A DNA stretch of 64,000 bases. It comes from Lamellibrachia satsuma (Eukaryota > Annelida > Polychaeta > Sabellida > Siboglinidae). The stretch covers positions 3,315,501 to 3,379,500 of the forward strand of contig BSQZ01000050.1 in the NCBI GenBank assembly GCA_033239005.1, read 5' to 3'. The notes under the pieces are model-generated. The model searched no databases. It worked only from the letters and a program-made list of their open reading frames with translations, and was not told the DNA's origin. Every line of letters begins with the position of its first letter. Position 1 is the stretch's first letter. Positions 1-63,500 of the stretch are shown one piece after another. Position numbers and translations under genes: made by a program.

Positions 1-786
1 GGGCGCACGGGGTCTAATGGGTTAAACATACTCTTGCATCTAGCTGTCAACTCCCTCCCCCAAGTCAATCCAGGGAAATAAAATTATAAAAGCTTGTTGT
101 CACAAACATCCAAATAAAAACAACACAAAATGACGTAGCTGAATGAAACTTGCTTTAATGTGCACATATAAAATTATTCTTCCATTTTTGAACATTTAAA
201 TTTTTATTTGCCTCAGTGATATTTTTCAATGTCTTGTCTGTCTCCCAACATGTGACAAATTGACATTTCCACATTTTCTAAATATATCTCAGGAAGTATC
301 GTTCACATCCTTCTTACATCTTCTGTACTTGGACATGTGTAAACTTGTGAGATTCTAGCTATAAAAAAGTTATAACTGGTAAAAAATTGTAGCATGTTTT
401 AATAAAAAATATATATATATATATATCTCAATTTCCATGACAAGTGATGCCACCCAAATTACTATGTAAAATTATAGGTCCAATAAATATGTTTGGAATA
501 ATATAATCCTGATTTATCTATAGTGAAACAAACCACTAGAGTCTACAGGGAAACCCGGGCACAAAATATTGTTGTTTTAAAAATTATATTTATTTCTCCC
601 GACCATGTGCCTCGCAGCCATTTTCTTATCTACTTTTTGTTTCCAGAGTTAAGACAAACATCGGAACTAGGGTTTTCTCAGTTGCCGCACAAACTCTTGG
701 GAACTCACTCCCTTTTTGTGTTAGGTTAGGAGGAAACATGATAACATTTCCAAGTCACCTGAAGACCTAACATTTTAACCTTGTTT
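1..786. other. Intronic sequence, nothing recognised
   Basis: AT-rich sequence downstream of prominin exon 15 with a short (AT)9 run near 409-426. No exon with acceptable splice sites and prominin likeness was found here apart from the candidate at 887-962, just outside this stretch. Confidence 0.5.
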
Positions 787-895
787 ACCCTCCATAACTT
801 ACCCTCCGTAGCTTATCCTCCATAGCTTACCCTCCGTAGCTTACCCTCCGTAGCTTACCCTTCGTAGCTTACCCTCCGTAGCTTACCCTCCGTAG
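787..895. repeat. 14 bp minisatellite, about 8 units
   Basis: Tandem copies of CTTACCCTCCGTAG. Read on the prominin sense strand each unit is CTACGGAGG|GTAAG, which fits a 5' splice-site consensus at seven or so positions. Confidence 0.9.
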
Positions 896-962
896 GTCTC
901 TGAGCTTGGGTTCCCAAGGAGTTTGGGGCAGTAGAAGTCTTCATCTTGTATTGAAATGAAAT
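887..962 (-). other. Candidate exon after exon 15, donor inside a minisatellite
   Basis: A good acceptor (AATTAATTCCCACAG at 963) is followed by 25 codons open in the phase required by exon 15 (ISFQYKMKTSTAPNSLGTQA...) and then GGAGG|GTAAG. That donor-like motif is the unit of the 14 bp array that follows. The peptide shows no clear likeness to prominin, so this may be an alternative exon or chance. Confidence 0.25.
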
Positions 963-1022
963 CTGTGGGAATTAATTATAAGATGCAAAAGTAGAGCACA
1001 GTGTAGGTAAGATATAACTCAC

Positions 1023-52462
<51,440 letters not shown>

Positions 52463-53395
52463 CGTCACTCGAGTGGTGGTTGGTCTCTACGATAAACGAA
52501 CTGGTGTGGAGAACGATGTGAGGCGACGAGCGAAGATTTCACGACTGTCTTGGGCAACGACTGTCCGACACTGGAGCGTGTATTTTCCGCGGTGTCACGA
52601 CTCTATAACAATCACAATAATCCGTAGGTGCGGCTCCTTTGTGAATCGCCGGGCGTGACTATAAACGTCTATATTTCGCTAGCGCTCGTCTCCAACGGCG
52701 ACGTTAAAACATCGCTGAAAGGCATTCACCGCGTTAACGTTCAACTGTGCGACTCTACGCTATCGACTCCATCGACCTTATTAACGGAATCAATAATTAT
52801 CAACATCCAATTATTTTCGCCGTGCTCTAGTGCAGGAGAGAGACGGCTGAGATCCGATCTGCCGTCATTGTGTCCTGGAGGCGTCACGCGCCGCCGCTCA
52901 CAAAACCCGTGAAAAGATCCGTGGCGTGTGGCTGTCATTCAAACAATATACGGGCTCGGAAATACTGCTTTGCAAAAACAGATATGCCTATATCAAGGCA
53001 ATCTTACGATCGCTAAGCGCGCCATAGCGCAGCGGAAACTGATATTTTCGTTGGTCCCTGGTCGATATTGGAAATCATTCAACCACTATGGATATTGAAT
53101 ATTGAAACACAGTTGCATTTGCAATGTATTAGTATTGATAACATCGCGGTTGGTTAAAATAAAAGCCATACAAGACGTGGTACTATGACTACTATCATGA
53201 TATTTCATCTTTGAATATTGTCTAAATACATGAGTTGGCGATGAAATAAAATATGCCAGTTTTACAATATAGGGCCTATATAGCGGTCGCTTTGCGGCAT
53301 TAAAAGACAAGGTACAGGCGTTGCACAGCATTAATGATTGACAATCTATGGCTATTACGGACGCGCTTCAGAGTACAATCAGCCTTAGCCTCGCT
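52463..53395 (-). promoter_or_regulatory. Presumed 5' UTR and promoter region of prominin
   Basis: Immediately upstream of the exon 1 ATG. The transcription start cannot be fixed; no convincing TATA box at a defined distance was seen. It is GC-richer than its surroundings, with GGCGTCACGCGCCGCCGCTC around 52870-52890 and a CACTCGAGTG palindrome at 52466-52475. Most of it (52555-53400) has a second copy at 42503-43510. Confidence 0.5.
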
Positions 53396-53605
53396 TGTCC
53401 ATGCTCCGTGGTGTGGCGCCACCGTTCGTCGCACACCTCATCGCCTGTGACGGAAATTATGTATGCATCCAGAATCTAGGTGCATACATAATTAGCTAAT
53501 TACGGGCATTTGGCTAATTCATAAAATAAGAGTGAATGTTTGTTATTTTATACAATACAATTCGAAAAACTTTGATTATATTGACGCAACTGTCAGACTG
53601 AAATG
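53395..53605. repeat. Inverted copy of the duplication A right end
   Basis: CTCCGTGGTGTGGCGCCACC, CATCGCCTGTGACGGAAATT and GCATACATAATTAGCTAATT are the reverse complement of 34420-34670. All other copies (31960-32180, 34430-34690, 36920-37140, 41600-41845) are in the opposite orientation, so this block moves as a unit. Confidence 0.8.
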
Positions 53606-54030
53606 TTAAATCGATTTCAGCCACACCGATGCACTCACACAGACACACATGCACATGTGAATTATTATGCTTTTCATCCCAACGCATTGGATGAAATAAA
53701 TTATTCAATGGTTTCATAAATTCGACATTAACTACTAGCTAGGCACCTTGTCGTATGCATTCTCGCAGAGGATATTGAATGAATGGAATACATTATCTAC
53801 AGGTATCTATCTATCTATGGAATACATTATCTACAGGTATATTTTTGTGTAAAAAAACACAAGAAGTGTTATATATACGAAGAGAGGCCAAATATAATTT
53901 TATATAATCAGTGACTCCTATGACAGCGACATATTTGTCTTAATGGGAGTCAGTGACCCTTTTTTACTGGTCTTTGTTTCAACATGTTGTTTTATAATTA
54001 ATTATTATGCGTTTAGGTTATTTATAGCAA

Positions 54031-54361
<331 letters not shown>

Positions 54362-54479
54362 CACTTCAGCTATAATTAACCTAAACGTATAATAATTAAT
54401 TATAAAACAACATATATATGTAAACTGCACTCTGTATAATTTTATTTGGGGTGAAATAAACATATTGTTCTTGTTCTTA

Positions 54480-54640
54480 AATGCTAGGAGTGTGAATATG
54501 TTTAACCACAAAATTGGTTATAGTCTGCCTATAAATTGTTGGACTCTCGATAAGTTAATGGCTTCCACATTCATTTGTCATCTGGGTTTTAGCTTTGGAC
54601 GGCATGCTTATTAATTTTGCTTAATCTAATTAACATAACA
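54480..54640 (+). mobile_element. CR1-like LINE 3' end fragment
   Basis: CTAGGAGTGTGAATATGTTT, then TGTTGGACTCTCGATAAGTT and AATGGCTTCC match 51885-52030. Confidence 0.75.
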
Positions 54641-54689
54641 CTTTTGAGTTTTTAGTAACATACTATGGTTTATAATTTTTTATGTGGGT

Positions 54690-56770
54690 GATGAAAAGTG
54701 GGACCAGGTTAAGAGTCATTAATCGAAGATGACATCAAAGATGGCCGTCGAACATTGAACTATTTTCTCATAGTGTAATTTTATTACTTCACTTGGCGTA
54801 TTAATCGGTACTATAGTGAATACAAAGAAGCATTTGTAGGAGCAGCAGAGGAACTATTTGCAAGAACGTTAAGAAAGGGCGGAATGTCAAGGAGTAGTAA
54901 CCAAGGATGGTTTACAAGCGAAGTTACAGAGGTAGTATGCGAAAAGAAGGATGCCTGGAAAGAAATTGAGAATACCACGGAGAGAGGAAATCAACCGGAT
55001 TCAAGGATGATGCACACATACGGGCAGAATAAGAAAGGGTTGATATGCGGTTGATATGGCGAGGAGAGTTATGGAAGCAGACGTGTATAGCAAGCTAGAG
55101 GAGGAGGATGGAAAGAAGATGATATACAAAATAGCCCGATACAGGGATGGCAATAGTAAGGACGTGAAAGATGGGACGGTGATCAAGGATAGAAATGGGA
55201 AGTTAGTGACAGAACAAGAGGCAGTGCTGAAGGTCTGGGAAAGCTATTTCAAGGAGCTACTGAACCAGGAAGGAAATAACAACGGCCTGGAATTACCATC
55301 GTATGTAGAAGGGAAAGTGGATGTAACTGATATTACTGATACAGAGATGTAAACTGGGATGAAATGGATGAAGAAGTGGAGAGCACCTGGTATCGACGAG
55401 ATGCGTGTGGAGATGGCAATGTCAGCGGGGTGTGTGGATAGAGAGAGAGAGTGAATACATGTATGAGGCAAGGTAAAGTACCAGAGGAGTGGCGGACATG
55501 ACTAATTGTCCCAATATATAAGAGGAAGGGAGATGTGCAAGACCCAGGGAAATACTGAGGCATCACACGTTTCAGTCACATCATGAAGCTGCTAGAGAGG
55601 ACCCTGGATGGGAGGATTCGAAAGAGAACAGAGCAAGAATTGGGGGAAGAACAACAGAGATTCAGAAAGAGCAGAGGAACGACTGATGGGATGTTTGCAT
55701 TAAGACAGATGGTAGAGAAGTGGTTGGAGATGCAAGGTAGAATGGCAGTGGAATTTGTGGACCTGGAGAAGACATACGACACAGTCCCAAGAGAGACGGT
55801 GACGGCAACAGTAAGATGGATGGGAGTGCCAGAAGCAGAAGCCAGGATGGCGGAAGCAATGTATAAGAAAACAAAAGGAAGAGTGGTGGTTGGATCTGGG
55901 TTGTCGGAAGAGTTTCCAGTTAATATCGGTTTGAGTTAGCCCTTTACTGTTTATTATGGTGATGGACTCTCGATAAGGAAGATCAGCACGAAGGGTGTTT
56001 TCAGAAAGATTATGTATGCAGGCGATCTGGTCATAATAGAAGAGAGCAAACAAGAACTACATGAAGTGTTGGAGGAATGGAAGGAGGTGTTCAAGAAGCA
56101 TAGACTAAGAAATAGCTTGGAGAAAACAGAAATGATGTGGGTTGGAGACCAGAGAGAGGAGTTGAACATCAGGTTGGATGGTAAGGAGATCAAGGAAGTG
56201 GATGACTTTATGTACCTTGGAGGAATGGTTACGGAGGATAGGCATTCAGACGTAGAGCTGGAGCGAATGCCTGGAGAAAGGTAGTTGGAGTCATGTTGGA
56301 GAGAACAATGTCGAAAAATATGAAAGGGAAATCTTGAGAGCATATGGTACACCGGCCTGTATGGTCTGGAGACAATAACACCAACAGAAGCTGCAAGTTT
56401 GTGAGAACAACTGCGTTCGAGAAATAATAAGAACAAAGAAGCTGTACAGAAGAAGGATGGACAACCGCAGGAAAGAGGTTGGGATGCAATACAACTTAAC
56501 AGGACGATTGGGGAGAAACCGGATGATATGGGCAGGCCACTTGGTAAGGATGGATGCAGGCAAACTAGCGAAGAGAGCTGAGGTGGAACACCATCAAGGA
56601 TGTAGGAAAAGAGGAAGGCTACAGCTGAGATGGGAGGACTGTGTGAGGAGGGATATGAGAAGATCGGGGGAGGATGAAAGAGAGAGAGAGGGGGCTGCCG
56701 ATAGAAAACTATGGAAAGAAAGAACTGAAAGAGTGGCTTGACAATACTGTAACTGTACCCGACCCTCAAT
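54690..56770 (+). pseudogene. RTE-like LINE remnant, multiple frameshifts
   Basis: Successive frames give EARRVMEADVYSKL-type linker (55056-55352: KMIYKIARYRD, VIKDRNGKLVTEQEAVLKVW, SYFKELLNQE), then the reverse-transcriptase palm (55583-55939: FRKSRGTTDGMFALRQMVEK, VEFVDLEKTYDTVPRE), the YAGDLVIIEE box at 56009-56040 (consensus YADD, here with Gly), and the tail TGRLGRNRMIWAGHLVRMDA with GCRKRGRLQLRWEDCVRRDM. Order and motifs fit RTE/BovB-like or related elements. Frameshifts at about 55370, 55930 and 56284 and the changed YADD show it is dead. Confidence 0.8.
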
Positions 56771-56996
56771 CATGTACAGCAGGGAACAAGGAGGAAGAGA
56801 ACACAATCATTTGTCAACTGTGCCTTAATGACATATGAACAGAACCTTATCTCGCAATGTCAGTTAGAGGGAAGTCCAGTTATGACAGCCTTGTAGAATA
56901 CTACCAGCGAATACAGTAACCGTTAAGTATACAAAGTGGAGGTATTCTTTGTGTTAATACTCACCTCAGCCAACGAACAACACAAGCTATGCGGGA

Positions 56997-57226
<230 letters not shown>

Positions 57227-58081
57227 AGTGTGTGTGCCGACAGAAATATATTAATTATAAACATGCAGGACTTACAACTGTAAACATTTTCGCACTGGAG
57301 AGGCATTGGAGAAAATTACATCTCAATTTCGCCAACTTCTAAGCGGGACCCACATGTGACCTCCCACTCCCAAAAGCTAATCCTTCACCGGTGCCGGCAG
57401 ATAAGTGCCCTATTACACTGACTACCCCCCCCCCCCCGAGTGCTTGATACCTTAAGCGGTAGCCAGTCCATAGGACTATTCAAAGCGCTTTACACTGCAC
57501 CCCTGACATATCTATTCATTCATACACCAACTCGATTTCTCTAGGAAGCATTCAGTCACGCTGCAGGTACTGCGCGAAATCTATTCGTTCACATATCCAC
57601 CTCATGTACTCATTTATACAGCTTATTGAACTGAGGCAACGTGGAATGAACGAAGTTACCCAAGTTTCGAAACAGCACCAGGGTTCTCTCAATGGAGTGT
57701 CCGATGTTTTAGCCACGCCACGCGCTCCTTTGTGTCGTTACGACCATAGATCGGGGACGACTGGGCGCCAATTGATCAGAACTTCACACCTATGATATAC
57801 GTCCACTATCTAGACCAAATCACGTATTGTTGTCACGATCGGTAAACGAGTACCGGTGAAGTTATAGTTGATGTATATCGTACAATTATTATTGACTGAG
57901 AATAGTGCGATCGTTTATACCAAGTGTTGTTTCTGCAAAATTATTATTGACTGAGAATCGTGCGATCGGTTATACCCCGCGATCCCCTTTGTTTCCAAAC
58001 GACAACATAGCGCTGCGTGTAGGAAGCCATCGAGAATTTGCACACCCACTCAGTGTTATGTTGTGCAAAGGAAGAAAGTGT
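57227..58081. other. Intergenic sequence, nothing coding
   Basis: Contains a run of 15 C near 57426-57440 and an internal duplicate TTATTATTGACTGAGAATmG (57886-57903 and 57941-57958). No gene recognised. Confidence 0.4.
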
Positions 58082-58215
58082 TAAATAGATAGAGAGAAAG
58101 AGAGGAGGGGACTAACTTAGAGAGAGAGAGAGGGGGGACTAACAGGGAGAGAGAGAGGGGGGGAGAGAGAGAGAAAGAGAGGGGGGGGGGAGGGGGACTA
58201 ACAGGGAGTGAGAGA
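58082..58215. repeat. GA-rich purine tract
   Basis: GAGAGAGAG and poly-G runs alternating with GGACTAAC, roughly three times. Confidence 0.9.
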
Positions 58216-58859
58216 GGGTTGGTCGCAGACAAATATTTTTTAAATGTTACCCAGTTTATCACCTTGCACAAATTCGTCTCACAACCCATTGCCTTAAAAA
58301 ACACCAACCTTGCAATCGTAACGATTGAAACAATCACGACGTCAAACTGGGGTACGTACACCAGTGCCGGATCCACAAAATAATGTTTTATGGGTGCCTC
58401 CGTAAAACCTTCTTTGAGCCACTCCACCCTCTTTCTTGTGTATTCTTGTTAAATATTATCAAATCAAACACACATTTCCGATCCATTTTCCTTTCATTTT
58501 CCACCGCCAGACAGCGTGAAGGCTTTCCTAGTTACTTTTCTCTCGGTGTCGGTGATAATTTAAGCGCTTGTCTTAAACTCACAAAGAGTCATTGATCTGC
58601 GGGCGTGCCGAAACTTCAATCACGCTTGATCGCAAATACGTGCAACGCGCACAGTCGATACGCGGCTTATAGTTGTGTAAATTATAATTAATTGCAATTA
58701 TAAGCTATGTTTTTACAACTGGCATAATATGCTAAACATACCGGATTTTGCGTTTGAAGCGTGTGTGTGCCCTTATCCAGTATGTTCTGCATAAAGTAGA
58801 GACACTTAGCCACCATTTTCGAAGATAAAACAAAATGTATTGTACTTAGAATATAATAC

Positions 58860-58958
58860 ACAAACACACACACACACGCACACGCACACGCACACGCACA
58901 CGCACACGCACACGCACACGCACACGCACACGCACACGCACACGCACACGCACACACA
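58860..58958. repeat. (CACACG)n microsatellite
   Basis: About 13 units of CACACG with CA ends. Confidence 0.97.
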
Positions 58959-58964
58959 AAGGTA

Positions 58965-59190
58965 TGTTAGTACAGGATCAATGTAGATTGGATATCAGAA
59001 AGAACTCATTCTAACCGAGCATAATAAATGAATTGAACAAATTATCTTCAGATAAAAAAATTTACAAATATCTCAGGTTACACATACACGTACACGGCAT
59101 TTTGGGGCTTTCAATGATGGCTGCCTTGTCCACTTGCCATCTAGGTGTTTTACCTTGCTTTATGAAATTCAATATTTTAGCGTTGTCATC
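58965..59190 (+). mobile_element. CR1-like LINE 3' end fragment
   Basis: GGATCAATGTAGATTGGATA, AATTGAACAAATTATC and CTTGTCCACTTGCCATCTAG correspond to 51800-52010, but with substitutions, so it is an old copy. Confidence 0.7.
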
Positions 59191-59317
59191 TATGTTTACG
59201 TGGACGATGTATTTTTACGGAAGACGTTTTTGATCATGAATGCATCTGTTGAGCGCATAGTATACATCATGGCCATTATGAATCGTCGCATAAGTTCTCC
59301 AAAACACGGATAGCACT

Positions 59318-59396
59318 GTTGGTGGCTGGTGGTTTTGTCGTTACGTATTGGTGGCTGGTGGTTTGGTCGTTACGTAATGGTGGCCTGTGGTTTGGT
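59318..59396. repeat. About 27 bp minisatellite, 3 units
   Basis: GGTGGCTGGTGGTTTGGTCG then TTACGTA, imperfect. Confidence 0.8.
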
Positions 59397-59938
59397 CATC
59401 CCACGTTTTGTAGGACAAGCACATCGCAGCAGCAGTGGCGCCACCTAAAGACTAAGTGGATATTAATTCAAATTGACGCTGTTATGGTTACAGTACGGTT
59501 TACCATGTAATCCCGTGATATTTGTTTGCCAAAAGCGTTTTTTGCATGAAGAATGCTTTCTCTGTGGGGTTTAGGTTAACAAAAAATCAAGGGTGGCAAT
59601 TTTGCTTTTCGCTTTTAAAGTTTTTATGGGCTCGCAAACATTCGTACCGCAAGTGCCTGTATTATCGCCCAATATGCCAACATCGATGTTAATAAAGAAA
59701 ACATTAAGAAAAAAATATTCGTTGAAAAAATCTGAAATAAAATAGCCCACCTATTGTACGAATATGATTTCAATATCTTGAATATCTTTGGATTTATTGC
59801 AATAAACATGAAATTGTACTCTGTTATCCGATTTTTTTCGATCTTGCTAATGCTATATGCTATTTGTGTTGAATTCACAGTCAAGCAGTGCAATCAGAAT
59901 TATAAATTAAAACAATAATTACATTTCTTAAACTGTTT
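59397..59938. other. Intergenic sequence, nothing recognised
   Basis: AT-rich, no repeat copy or supported frame. Confidence 0.35.
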
Positions 59939-60220
59939 TCAGACAGAACACCTAGTTGTTTTGACCCAAACCATTTTGCAACTTTTAATGTCTTCTTCGT
60001 GGGTCAACCTATATTCCGTTATGTTTCCGCAGTCCACGCACTTGCACAAAGCTGTGCAAGGCAAGGCATTCTTATGACACGAACAGTTGGTCTTCCATCT
60101 GCACGAACCCTTACATTCGCATCTAACCATCTCTAGAACAGCAAGAGGTATTGGCTTAACCAGACATCTCACGGGTGTCAGCATTCTGTTCCAATCCATT
60201 GTCATTGGGGAGTGTCTCAA
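59939..60220 (-). pseudogene. Cys-rich CXC (tesmin/TSO1-like) C-terminal fragment
   Basis: The frame reads LTPVRCLVKPIPLAVLEMVR followed by CECKGSCRWKTNCSCHKNAL and PCTALCKCVDCGN. The spacing CxCxxxCxxxxCxCxxxxLxCTxxCxC is that of CXC motifs. Similar tails end many uncharacterised, probably transposon-derived, invertebrate proteins. A stop lies just upstream (near 60226) and no larger protein is present, so this is a remnant or last exon. Orientation is the same as the LINE to its right, but it is not part of the LINE frame. Confidence 0.6.
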
Positions 60221-60506
60221 GTCTCAAGTGGTTTACTCCAAACAGCCCAAACTTGGGCTAACGCAGGAGTTTGTGGTGGACTGTGCGCATGCGCTGTGGG
60301 TGGTACGTTCAATTAAAAGACTAGTATCATTAATGTTGCTGAAATGGTTTTTATCTGATAGTTTTATTTATTTTATGTATAGGATGTTTAACGAAAAATT
60401 TTAATAGGTTGGTTGTGTGTATGGATACTGTCGCTGCCTTGCCACATGCACACATAGACAGTCTCCATACCCACACCATGGATAAGTTTATGCTGAGCAC
60501 TGTGTT
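60221..60506 (-). other. LINE 3' UTR and flank
   Basis: Sequence after the LINE stop: AACCAACCTATTAAAATTTT lies near 60390-60410, and the element probably ends about here. The exact 3' end and any target duplication cannot be fixed because no second copy is present. Confidence 0.4.
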
Positions 60507-63500
60507 TTAAAGGCAGTTTAGGTGAGGAGGTGTGGTGAAAGGGAGTTCCATAATTGCTTCTTGAAATGATTTTGGGTTTTTTATGTTGGTAATTTTTGAT
60601 GGAATCATATTCCATATGCGAATGGCTCTGGGATAAAATGAAAAGACCATTGCATTTATACGACACTTGGGGGCTATGTATTGTCCACGGGTTCGAGAGC
60701 GAGTTAGTAGGCCCGGAGGGGGGGTGATCTCAATAATGTTGTTTAGAATTTTGTAGAAGGTAGTGGCTTGTTTGATAATGCGCCTTCGTTCGAGGGTTGG
60801 CCATCCAAGGGCAGTAATTAGATCAGCTGGATTTGTGTTCCGTCTGTAATCATTTTTAACAAATCTGGCAGCAGAGTGTTGCACTCTTTCAAGGCTTTTA
60901 ACTTGTGAAAAGGTGTGGGGATTCCATATGGGTGAAGAGTACTCAAGTTTTGGCCGGATTAGCATGTTGTACGCTGTTTGCTTAACTTCGGGTTTACATG
61001 GGCCAAGAGTTCGTTTAATCATGCCTAAACATTTCGAAGATTTTGAAGTTATGTCAGTGACGTGATTTGTCCAGGTTAATTTGGAATCCAATTTTACTCC
61101 GAGGTATGAGTGGCTGGATACGGTGGATAATGGCTGGCCAGAAAGCGAGTACTTGTGTGTGCTGGGTTTAGTTTTGTTTGTTATTGGAAGGTGGACGCAT
61201 TTAGATACATTAAATTCCATTTGCCATTTGTCTGACCATGTTTGGAGTTGGCTAAGGTCAATTTGGAGAATTTCATGGTCGGTTTTGGAAGAAATTTTAC
61301 GATATATAATACTATCATCTGCAAAAAGGCGTATAGAAGATTTGATGTTCCCATTTATGTCATTTATGTAGAGTAAGAAGAGAACAGGTCCTAGAACTGA
61401 ACCCTGTGGGACACCAGATGTGACATCTGTGATGTCCGACAGGGCGCCGTTAACTGAGACTCTCTGTTTGCGGTTGGATAGAAAAGATTTGATCCAATTT
61501 TGAGTGTTTTCAGTGATTCCGTAGGAGGTCAATTTTGATAGAAGACGTAGGTGAGGCACTTTGTCGAAGGCTTTAGCAAAGTCAAGCAGGATTGCGTCAA
61601 TTTGGGTCTTGTTGTCCATAGCAGTCATCCAGTCGTGGACTGTCTCAATGAGTTGAGATTCACAAGACAGTCCCGACTGGAATCCGTGTTGGAAGTGGAG
61701 AATGATGTTATGCTTGTGCAGGTGTTTCCACATGTTGCTTAGGATGATATGTTCCATTACTTTACAGAGGATGCAGGTTAGTGATATGGGTCTGTAGTTA
61801 GCTGGGTCAGATTTATGGCTCTTTTTGTGTATAGGAGTTACTAATGCTTGTAGCCAGTCATTAGGAAGTTTACCTGTGTTGTATGATTGTTGGAAAATTT
61901 GGGTGATGATGGGAGCTATCTGCTTTGCAGTTTCTTTAAGGACTCTAGCTGGGAGTTCATCTGGGCCTGTAGCTTTATTCTGGTTTAGATTTTCCAGCTG
62001 CTTTATTACGCCATCTATGCCAATTTCGAGAAGGGGGATGTTGGGGTAAGTAGAGGGGGCTATTTGGGGGATGGGGTGCTTTTCTTGGGTAAATACAGAG
62101 CTAAATTGGTTGTTTAGGGCATTTGCTTTATCTCGATCATTAATTATTGGTTGGTCGTTTACTCGAAGTGTGGGGATGCCAATGTTTTCTCGTTTATTTG
62201 CCTTAATAAATGACCAGAATCGTTTTGGATTCGTTTTCAGGCTGTCTCCAATGTGGTTGTTAACATAGTCTTTGTAGGATTTTGCTAATGCTTTAGTAGC
62301 TTGCTTTCGGAGTTCCTTAAATTTTTCCCAGTCACTGTTTAGTCCCGTTTGCTTTGCCTTTTTGTGGCTTTTGTTTCGTCTTCTCTGCATTCTAATTAGT
62401 TCACGTGTTATCCAGGGGAGGTGGGTTTTAGCTTTTGTGTATCGTCTAGGTATGTTTTTGTTAATCAAGGTAGTCAGACGTTCGCGGAAAAAGGTCCAGT
62501 TTATGTCTATGTCCTGTGAGTTGGGGTCGATGTCGAAGTACTCAAGATTTAGTTTGTCTATGTCGTCTTTGAGTTGGTCCCAGTCTGCTGATTTGTAACT
62601 ATAAACTTGGTGGGGCGGTTTCTTGTTACGAGCTGGGTTTAAGTTGACATTGAAGGTCACGGATTCGTGATCGCTCATACCAGGAGTGGTGTGGGTGTTG
62701 ATGATAATGGAGGGATTTGAGGTGAGTATGAGGTCAAGAATGTTGCCAGAAGCGATGCGTGTGGGGTCGTTTACCATGTTCTGCAGCCCAAAGTCGTTAG
62801 TTATTTCTAGTAGTTTATTATGCTTGCTGGCAGTGCTGTTATTAGTGGTCTGGTGATTTGTCCAGTTGATATCAGGGAAGTTAAAATCTCCAGCTATGAC
62901 TACGTTAGGGGGAGTTTTTTGTGATCTATATAGTTTAGTTAGGGAGTCGTGGAGAGCTTCAAGGGATTGGAGGTGGTCATTTGGAGGTCGATAATAAGAT
63001 GCAAAGTATATGCATTTGTTTCGTGCAAAGTGGATTTTTGTCCAAATTATTTCACAATTTGAGTTTAAATTTTGGAGGGGTTCAGCTACAATGTTGTCAC
63101 GGAAGGCTATAAGGACTCCACCGCCATGGACATTCCTGTCCTTTCTGATGGCCTCATAGTTGGGTGGTAGGAAAGAGTATGTAGCATAGTTTGCATCTAA
63201 CTTAGTTTCAACTAAAAATATGATGTCTGGATTATTATATTGAATAGTTGCCTTTAGTTGGGTTGCTTTTTCTATGCTCTTAACGCTGTTGGTGTTTATC
63301 AAAATTCCTTTAAGTGTGTTTCCTTGGGTTTTCTTGTGGCGTTCGGGGGTTGAAGTGTTTTGGGGGTTTGGGGCGAAAATTAAGCCTGCATTTTGTGATG
63401 TGTGGAGTGTTGGGGTAGTAAGCGTAGAACTATCAGTGGTAACATTTGTAATTGGGCGCCCGTATGGGCCAGGGTTTGGGTGGATGTCGCCTGAGAGTGC

